A stretch of DNA of 64,000 nt, taken from Hyphomicrobiales bacterium (GTDB taxonomy: Bacteria; Pseudomonadota; Alphaproteobacteria; Rhizobiales; Xanthobacteraceae). Numbering within the stretch: position 1 is the stretch's first letter; the number at the start of each line of letters is the position of its first letter. The notes beneath the pieces were generated by a model. That model was given only the letters and a program-made list of their open reading frames with translations, was not told the origin of the DNA and did not search any database. Position numbers and translations under genes: made by a program. The DNA is taken from assembly GCA_017305535.1 (NCBI GenBank), contig JAFKKN010000002.1:248001-312000 (forward strand). The letters run 5' to 3'. Below are positions 57,443-64,000 of the stretch, piece after piece.

Positions 57443-58669
57443 TCACGATCCGCGATCCGTGTGCGGCAGGTTCGCGCGGCCGAATCGCTTGACCATGGGC
57501 ATCAGTGCCAACCCCGCGGCAGTGGCCATCGCGCCCGCGACGTACGCCGCGGTGTATCCCATCGCGCCGGTCAGCAATCCGACAAGAGGACCGGTGAGGC
57601 CGACGGCGACGTCGAAGAAGGCGATGAAGTTGCCCACCGCGCGGCCGCGCATTTCCGCCGGCACGCGCAGCGTCGCCATCACGCCCATGGCGGGAAACAC
57701 CAGCGAGAAGCCAAGACCCGTCAACGCCGCGCCGAAGAGCGCGACGGCGGGCGACGGCGCGCACCACAGCACCAGCTGGCCGATCAGTTCGACGGCGAGC
57801 GAAGCGGCGACCACGCGCACCGGACCGAACCGGTCCGGCAGATGCGATCCCACCAGCCGCACAAACACATAGGCGACGCCGAAACTCGCAATCGCCACGC
57901 CCGCGCCGGCCCAGTTCCTGACGCTATAGGCCAGCGGCAGGAACGCGGTCATGCTCGCGAACGGAACGGTGGCGAGCGCCAGCACCAGGCCGGGCAACCA
58001 GATCAGCCGCAGCACCCGATGCACCGGCACATGCACGCGATCGCCGCTCACCACCGGCACCGGCGGCAACACGACCGCGACGGCGATGGCAATCAACGGC
58101 GTCGCGATCGCCAGCACGGCGACCCCGGCGAACCCGAACGCCGAATGCATCGCAAGGCCGAGCGGCGCGCCGAGGCCGAACGCCGCGTACATCGCGATGC
58201 CCTGCCACGACATCACCCTGCCGGTGCGCGCGACGCCAATGCGGCCGATGCCCCAGCTCATGGTGCCGGTAATGAACAGGCTTTCGGCAAAGCCCAGCAG
58301 CACGCGGCCGGCGATCAGAACCGCGAGCCGAACTTCCGGCGCGGCCGGCAGCAGCGCCGAGGCGAGATAGCAACCGGCGGCAAGCGCGGCGAGCGGCAGG
58401 CCGCGCAGCACGATCCAGCGCGGACCGTGATGGTCGCTCAGCGTTCCGGCGAAATGGCGCGACAGCACCGTGACGACGGACTGGATGCCGATCACCCAGC
58501 CGACGGTAAAGCCGCTGAAGCCGAGTTCGTCGTGGACATAGAGCGACAGCGCCGGCAGCGGCGCGCCGACCGCGAGGAAGCCGCAAAAGACGATGGCCAC
58601 CAACGGCGCCAGCCCGGAGACCGCGCTGCGCTGGGATGCGAATTGAGTATGGGAAGGAACGTCATTCAT
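57443..58669 (-). CDS. MFS transporter (YhhS/YfcJ-like)
   Basis: A 408-residue major facilitator protein with twelve hydrophobic segments. The N-terminal half holds LPALSLYVHDELGFSGFTVGWVIGIQSVVTVLSRHFAGTLSDHHGPRWIVLRG, in which the loop GTLSDHHGPR is the MFS motif A. The GLGFSLVFPAMGVMATLRVP segment in the second half fits the YhhS/YfcJ group of exporters. Substrate unknown; relatives give arabinose or drug efflux. The ATG at 58669 is preferred over the one at 58705 because homologues lack the longer leader. Single gene, divergent from obgE. Confidence 0.9.
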   Translation of the reverse strand: MNDVPSHTQFASQRSAVSGLAPLVAIVFCGFLAVGAPLPALSLYVHDELGFSGFTVGWVIGIQSVVTVLSRHFAGTLSDHHGPRWIVLRGLPLAALAAGCYLASALLPAAPEVRLAVLIAGRVLLGFAESLFITGTMSWGIGRIGVARTGRVMSWQGIAMYAAFGLGAPLGLAMHSAFGFAGVAVLAIATPLIAIAVAVVLPPVPVVSGDRVHVPVHRVLRLIWLPGLVLALATVPFASMTAFLPLAYSVRNWAGAGVAIASFGVAYVFVRLVGSHLPDRFGPVRVVAASLAVELIGQLVLWCAPSPAVALFGAALTGLGFSLVFPAMGVMATLRVPAEMRGRAVGNFIAFFDVAVGLTGPLVGLLTGAMGYTAAYVAGAMATAAGLALMPMVKRFGRANLPHTDRGS

Positions 58670-58871
58670 GATAACACGCCCGAAACTTCCGCCGGACGGA
58701 TTCATCCGGTTCGGAATGTGGCGCGTTGCGTGACGTTAACGCTTACGGAACACGGCGGTGCCGCGTTCGATGGCGGGCAAGTAACTTGCGCGCGAAGACC
58801 TGTCAAGCGACCGCATGGAAATGACAGGCATGCGCGTTGTTGCTGACGCGCCGCCGCTGCGATACGGATAG

Positions 58872-59936
<1,065 letters not shown>

Positions 59937-59979
59937 CGCGATTCAACTTCACTCAACACAGATGGGGAGACCGACCACA

Positions 59980-60882
59980 ATGGCCGAGAAGGATCCTGAC
60001 GTCGCCGCGTTCTGGGCTTGGTGCAAGGAGCGCGCGGCAAAGCGCGGGAACATGACGCTGGCGGAAACCCGCGAGTCCTTCGACGCCGAAATGGCCCGCA
60101 TCCCTCTGGCCGATAACGTCACGACGGAAAGCCTGAGCTTCGGCAGCGTGCCGGTCGAGAAGATCACACCCGCCACCGCCACGCCTGGCAAGGTGCTGCT
60201 GTATCTGCACGGCGGCGGCCATGTCTTCGGCAGCATCAAGAGCCACCGCCATTTCGTTTCGCGGCTTGCGGTCGCGACCAAGGCGACCGCGTATCACATC
60301 GACTACCGCCTCGCGCCGGAGCATCCCTATCCGGCGGCGATCGAGGATGCGCTCGTCGCCTATCGCGCGATCCTCGACAGCGGCATCGCGCCAGCCGATC
60401 TGATCGTCGGCGGCGAATCCGCCGGCGGCAATCTCGCCGCCGCGCTGCTACTCAAGTTGAAAGACGAAAAGCTGCCGCAACCGGCCGGACTCTACCTGCT
60501 CAGCCCGTGGCTCGACATGACCACCGCTGCCGAGTCCTACGAGAAAGTTGGCGCGCGCGATCCGATGATCACGCGCGAGGGCATCGTCGGCGTGGCGCTC
60601 GCCTACCTCGGCAACCAGCCCGACAATCCGCTGGCTTCGCCGGTGCGCGCCGATGTCGCCGGCCTGCCGCCGATGCTGATTCAGGTCGGCAGCGAGGAAG
60701 TGCTGCTGTCGGATTCGACCACCTTCGCCAACAACGCGGCGATGACCGGCATCGACGTCAGCTTGCGGGTGTGGGCCGGCATGCCGCACGCGTGGCCGCT
60801 GTTCCACCCGTTCCTCCGCGCGGGCCTCCCCGCCATCGACGAAGTCGGCGCCTGGATGCGCAAGCGGCTGGGGATTATTTAG
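59980..60882 (+). CDS. Alpha/beta hydrolase of the hormone-sensitive-lipase type
   Basis: A 300-residue esterase/lipase. The HSL oxyanion motif HGGGHVFGS (about residue 75) and nucleophile motif GGESAGGNLAAAL (Ser near 146) are followed by catalytic Asp (SEEVLLSDS) and His (MPHAWPLF). It hydrolyses short acyl esters or similar; the natural substrate is unknown. I chose the ATG at 59980 with GGGGAGA upstream. It may be cotranscribed with obgE; a palindromic repeat lies after it. Confidence 0.9.
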   Translation: MAEKDPDVAAFWAWCKERAAKRGNMTLAETRESFDAEMARIPLADNVTTESLSFGSVPVEKITPATATPGKVLLYLHGGGHVFGSIKSHRHFVSRLAVATKATAYHIDYRLAPEHPYPAAIEDALVAYRAILDSGIAPADLIVGGESAGGNLAAALLLKLKDEKLPQPAGLYLLSPWLDMTTAAESYEKVGARDPMITREGIVGVALAYLGNQPDNPLASPVRADVAGLPPMLIQVGSEEVLLSDSTTFANNAAMTGIDVSLRVWAGMPHAWPLFHPFLRAGLPAIDEVGAWMRKRLGII

Positions 60883-60907
60883 TCACAATCGCCATCGTTT
60901 ATGACCC

Positions 60908-60996
60908 GTCATGCCCGGGCTTGTCCCGGGCATCCACGTCTTTCTTCCCGTATCGACGCTCAAGACGTGGATGGCCGGAATAAATCCGGCCATGAC
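60908..60996. repeat. Intergenic palindromic repeat, family 1, copy 4
   Basis: GTCATGCCCGGGCTTGTCCC ... AAGACGTGGATGGCCGGAAT then AAATCCGGCCATGAC, between convergent genes. Confidence 0.75.
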
Positions 60997-61038
60997 GACG
61001 GAGAGGTTGCGCGTCGCCTTACTTCCTTCCCCCGCGTC

Positions 61039-62286
61039 CTACTTCCCGTCGTACCAAATCCGATACAGCGCGCCGGCCTGATCGTCCGACACCACGAGCG
61101 ATCCGTCCGGCAGTTGCGCGACGTCGACCGGGCGGCCGAGATAATGACCGTTGTTATTCCAGCCTTCCGCGAACGGCTCGGATGGACCCGCCGCGTGTCC
61201 ATCCGCTTTCAGAAACGTCACCATCACCCGCGCGCCGACCGGCACGGTGCGATTCCATGAACCGTGCTGCGTGCTGAAGATCGCGCCGCGATATTTTTGC
61301 GGCAACATGGTGCCGGTATAGAACGCCAAACCAAGATCGGCGGCGTGCGCGACCTGCTCGACCTCCGGAAAGATCAGGTTCTGCGGCGGCGTGTCGTTCT
61401 TGTACTCGTTGGTGCGGGTGTGGCCGCCGCCGTACCACGGGAAGCCGTAGTCGTGTCCGATCTCGGTGATGCGATTCATTTCGCCCGGCGGTCGATCGTC
61501 GCCCATGCGATCGACCTGATTGTCGTTGCTCCACAGCGAGCCGTCCTTCGGGTTGAAATCCATCCCGACCGGATTGCGCATGCCGGTTGCATAGACCTCG
61601 CGATGAGAACCGTCACGGTCCATGCGCACGATGCCGCCGATGCCCCACCTGCGATAGACATCGAGCTTCTCTTTCGGCGGCACGTTGTAGGGTTGCCCGA
61701 GCTGGATATAGAGCTTGTTATCCGGCCCGATCCGGCACACGCGCGTGGCGTGATTGAAGCTCTCCTCGGCTTTCGGAATCAGATCGCCCTGCGTCACCAC
61801 GTTCGAAGCGACCAAATCGGCGCGTTTGTCGAACGATTCCGCGTCGGCAACAGCGAGCACGCGATTGACTTCGGCGATGTAGAGCGTGCCGTCCTTCGCG
61901 AAGCAGACGCCGTTCGGAATCTTCTTCGACACGGACGGCGCGAACTCCTTCACCTCATGGCTGCCGCCGCTCGCACGATCGGTCACCGCCCAGACCTTGG
62001 ACTGACGTGTGCCGACGAAGGTGACGATCCCTTTCGGTCCTACCGCGATATGCCGCGCACCCGGCACCAGCGCGTAAAGCGAGATATGAAAACCCGCAGG
62101 CAATTTGATCCGGGCGAGCGTTGCCCTCACCTGCTCGGCCTCGGCGCCGGTTTGCGGCACCGTCGGCCAATCCGCCGCGCTGCCGATCCTGATCGCGCCC
62201 GGTTTCGCGTCATCGGTGGCGCGCGCACCGAGCGGCCATGCCAACAAGGCCAACAACGCAACAGATGCTGTCCAATGCAATCTCAC
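61039..62286 (-). CDS. PQQ-dependent sugar dehydrogenase-like (sorbosone dehydrogenase family) secreted protein
   Basis: A 415-residue exported protein with a signal peptide (HWTASVALLALLAWPLGARA, cleavage near residue 23). The mature part forms the six-bladed beta-propeller of the glucose/sorbosone dehydrogenase family: LPAGFHISLYA opens it, GPDNKLYIQLGQPYNVP and YATGMRNPVGMDFNPKDGSLWSNDNQVD hold the conserved Arg/Asn region, and QLPDGSLVVSDDQAGALYRI closes it. It would oxidise a sugar or aldehyde in the periplasm with PQQ; PQQ dependence is by family only. Single gene on the minus strand. Confidence 0.88.
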   Translation of the reverse strand: MRLHWTASVALLALLAWPLGARATDDAKPGAIRIGSAADWPTVPQTGAEAEQVRATLARIKLPAGFHISLYALVPGARHIAVGPKGIVTFVGTRQSKVWAVTDRASGGSHEVKEFAPSVSKKIPNGVCFAKDGTLYIAEVNRVLAVADAESFDKRADLVASNVVTQGDLIPKAEESFNHATRVCRIGPDNKLYIQLGQPYNVPPKEKLDVYRRWGIGGIVRMDRDGSHREVYATGMRNPVGMDFNPKDGSLWSNDNQVDRMGDDRPPGEMNRITEIGHDYGFPWYGGGHTRTNEYKNDTPPQNLIFPEVEQVAHAADLGLAFYTGTMLPQKYRGAIFSTQHGSWNRTVPVGARVMVTFLKADGHAAGPSEPFAEGWNNNGHYLGRPVDVAQLPDGSLVVSDDQAGALYRIWYDGK

Positions 62287-62378
62287 GGGTCGCCTCCGTT
62301 AGTGGTGTTGCATGAGGTCAATGCAACCAAATCTCATTCAAACGAAGTTTTCTCGCACCGACGCGCAGCACAAAAGCT

Positions 62379-62497
62379 GTCGTCCCCGCGCAGGCGGGGA
62401 CCCAGACTCCGCAGCGGCTCGGCTCCATCGCCAAGGCTAGTTTATTCTATAACAACTAACGCCAGGGGTTATGGGTCCCTGCCTGCGCGGGGACGAC
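62379..62497. repeat. Intergenic palindromic repeat, family 2, copy 2
   Basis: GTCGTCCCCGCGCAGGCGGG and the inverted CCTGCCTGCGCGGGGACGAC, about 80 bp apart; same layout as 54339-54462. Confidence 0.75.
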
Positions 62498-62523
62498 TCA
62501 GTACATGCGGGACCGCCGCATAG

Positions 62524-64000
62524 TCACTTCGTCTCGCCGTTCGACACCAGCAACACCGAGCCTTCCGCCTCCCGCAGTACTTCGGCGGCGACGCTGCCGA
62601 AGTTCAATCCATCGCCCTCGATACGATCGACACCCATCACCACAAGATCGATATTGCTGTCACGCATCTCCTGAAGGATCGCCGCTTCCGGCGCGGTGTT
62701 GGTGCGCAAGGTAGTGATCACCTCGACATCGTAACGGGCGGCGAGCGCGATGGTGTCCTTGAGGATCGCCTCCTCCTCGAACAACGACACGCTGACGTTG
62801 CGGCGGCGCCGGCCCTTGTCGCGCGTCGTCGTCACGTAGATCACCCGCAGCGGATGGTTGCTGCTGCGCGCCAACGCCACCGCGACTTCCGCGCCGCGCC
62901 GCGACACGCCGCTGCCCGACACCGGCACGAGAATTTTCAAACCGTCGCTGTCCGGCCGCGTCAGATGATGCCCCTTCGCGGCGACCACGGCGAGCGGCCC
63001 GTCGAATCCCGCGGTCACACTCTCGACATTGCGATAGAATCCGCCGTCGGCGCCGATCACCTTGTTGAGCCCGACCACCAGCAGATCGAATCCCTTGCGG
63101 GCCTCGTCGACCACGGCGTCGACCGCTTTCTTCTGCCGCGCGCGCGAAATGACGTCGATCTCGCGCACCTCTTCGCCGTCTTCCTTCTCGATCTCGGCGC
63201 TGACTTTCGCGGCGTTCTTCACCGTCGACTCGTGGCTCTCCTCGTCAGCGCGCCGCTTCTCCTGCGCCTTGGCCCGCGGCCCGAGATGCAGCACGGTGGT
63301 TGGGATGCCGCGCGCGCCGGCGATGAGGCCGGCGATGCGCGAGGCGAATTTCGCGTTGGCGCTTTCGTCCACGGCCAGCAACAGACGCTCGAGATTGGCG
63401 ACAAAACCCTTTTCCTCGAATTCCTCGCGCTCCAGCCGCTCCTTCTCTTCCTTCTCCAGAGGCAACCGCGACAGCGCCGCGCGCAGCATCGGCGGCATCG
63501 CCATCGTGGTGACGATCGCCATGGTGACGATCATCGTGAACAGGTTCTGGCTCAGCACCCCCATCGACAGGCCGATGGTGGCGATGATCACTTCAGTCGA
63601 GCCGCGCGCATTCATGCCGCTGGCGAGCGCGAAGGATTCGCGGCGGTTCAGCCCGCCCATCGCGCCGCCGACGAAAGCCCCGCCGAATTTTCCGATGCTG
63701 GCGATCAATACCAACAGCGCTGTGAGCACCAGCAATTTCGGATCTTTCAGCACCGAGAGGTCCGCGCTCAATCCCGCCAGACCGAAGAAGATCGGCATGA
63801 ACAGGCTGGTGATCAGGCCGCGCAGCCGCTCATCGATCTGCTTGGTGAGGATCGGCGATTCACCCACGAGAATGCCGGCGACGAACGCACCCAGCACCGT
63901 ATGCACGCCGATCCAGTGCGTGATCAGCGCCATGCAGCTCATCAGGAGCAGGATCACGGTGATCACCGCCGCCGAACTCACCAGCGTATCGTTGGCCCAA
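62524..64000 (-). CDS. C-terminal part of a Kef-type cation:proton antiporter with universal-stress domains
   Basis: About 492 residues lie in the window; the frame stays open to the window edge, so the N-terminus is missing. The membrane part shows several hydrophobic helices with VLGAFVAGILVGESP and GMNARGSTEVIIATIGLSMGVLSQNLFTMIVTMAIVTTMAMPPML, the CPA2/Kef exchanger core. The cytoplasmic part contains two universal-stress-protein-like segments, one around VDESANAKFASRIAGLIAGARG and one near the C-terminus ending VVMGVDRIEGDGLNFGSVAAEVLREAEGSVLLV. It exchanges K+ or Na+ for protons. The USP pair probably regulates transport, possibly by nucleotide binding. Confidence 0.88.
   Translation of the reverse strand, partial: WANDTLVSSAAVITVILLLMSCMALITHWIGVHTVLGAFVAGILVGESPILTKQIDERLRGLITSLFMPIFFGLAGLSADLSVLKDPKLLVLTALLVLIASIGKFGGAFVGGAMGGLNRRESFALASGMNARGSTEVIIATIGLSMGVLSQNLFTMIVTMAIVTTMAMPPMLRAALSRLPLEKEEKERLEREEFEEKGFVANLERLLLAVDESANAKFASRIAGLIAGARGIPTTVLHLGPRAKAQEKRRADEESHESTVKNAAKVSAEIEKEDGEEVREIDVISRARQKKAVDAVVDEARKGFDLLVVGLNKVIGADGGFYRNVESVTAGFDGPLAVVAAKGHHLTRPDSDGLKILVPVSGSGVSRRGAEVAVALARSSNHPLRVIYVTTTRDKGRRRRNVSVSLFEEEAILKDTIALAARYDVEVITTLRTNTAPEAAILQEMRDSNIDLVVMGVDRIEGDGLNFGSVAAEVLREAEGSVLLVSNGETK

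Noticed and set aside
57233-58846. Long plus-strand frame over the MFS gene
   Set aside because: Antisense shadow of a clear twelve-helix transporter gene.

Overview
The window looks like a chromosomal segment of an alphaproteobacterium of the Bradyrhizobium/Rhodopseudomonas/Afipia group (Nitrobacteraceae). The signs are high GC, an Irr-type Fur regulator, many branched-chain-amino-acid-type (Liv) ABC importers tied to acyl-CoA enzymes, LuxR and ROK proteins of the type common in this group, and short palindromic intergenic repeats. No insertion sequence, phage gene or CRISPR array is visible.

Region 1 (1-17.3 kb) starts with the end of an amino-acid binding protein and a metallo-beta-lactamase-fold hydrolase. 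It continues as a beta-oxidation-like acyl-CoA module: SDR dehydrogenase, thiolase, CaiB-type CoA-transferase, two crotonases, a PaaK-like protein and an acyl-CoA dehydrogenase. This surrounds a six-gene Liv-type importer operon that carries an acyl-CoA synthetase inside it. A TetR regulator lies in the module, and a repeated 17-bp motif (AATTGACynnnnnGTTA) in the promoter regions is a candidate operator. The likely role is import, CoA activation and oxidation of an unidentified carboxylic acid.

Region 2 (17.4-43.9 kb) is the most interesting part. After an irr paralogue and an acyl-CoA dehydrogenase comes a large catabolic cluster: maleate cis-trans isomerase, two amidase-signature enzymes, a NicR/PicR-like MarR regulator, a Rieske oxygenase with its ferredoxin-NAD reductase, CoxG, an FAD monooxygenase, a three-subunit molybdenum hydroxylase, a NicX-like ring-cleavage dioxygenase, a second Liv-type importer with two tandem binding proteins, a CaiB CoA-transferase, an acyl-CoA ligase, a MaoC-like hydratase, a cupin and a DUF2848 protein. 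Together these point to breakdown of an N-heteroaromatic (pyridine-type) compound through ring hydroxylation, extradiol-like cleavage, deamidation and maleate to fumarate. Five promoter regions of this cluster share a roughly 24-bp imperfect palindrome (core GTATAC, arms ATATTG/CAATAT). I propose it is the operator of the MarR protein and that it ties the cluster into one regulon. The gene set does not match the nic or pic clusters as I know them, so the substrate and several steps are open.

Region 3 (43.9-48.3 kb) is gene-poor and locally AT-richer. It holds a small membrane protein, a LuxR regulator and tRNA-Ser(CGA). A 17/19 direct repeat of the tRNA 3' end lies 3.3 kb away, which may be the scar of an old integration.

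Region 4 (48.3-64 kb) is housekeeping: a ROK-family protein whose motif order is circularly permuted, rplU-rpmA with clear promoter and terminator, a GNAT acetyltransferase, Kup potassium uptake, a YdeI-like protein, a PiT phosphate transporter, DMT and MFS transporters, the ObgE GTPase, an HSL-type esterase, a PQQ-type sugar dehydrogenase and the 3' part of a Kef-type antiporter with universal-stress domains. Several intergenic gaps here carry two families of palindromic repeats.
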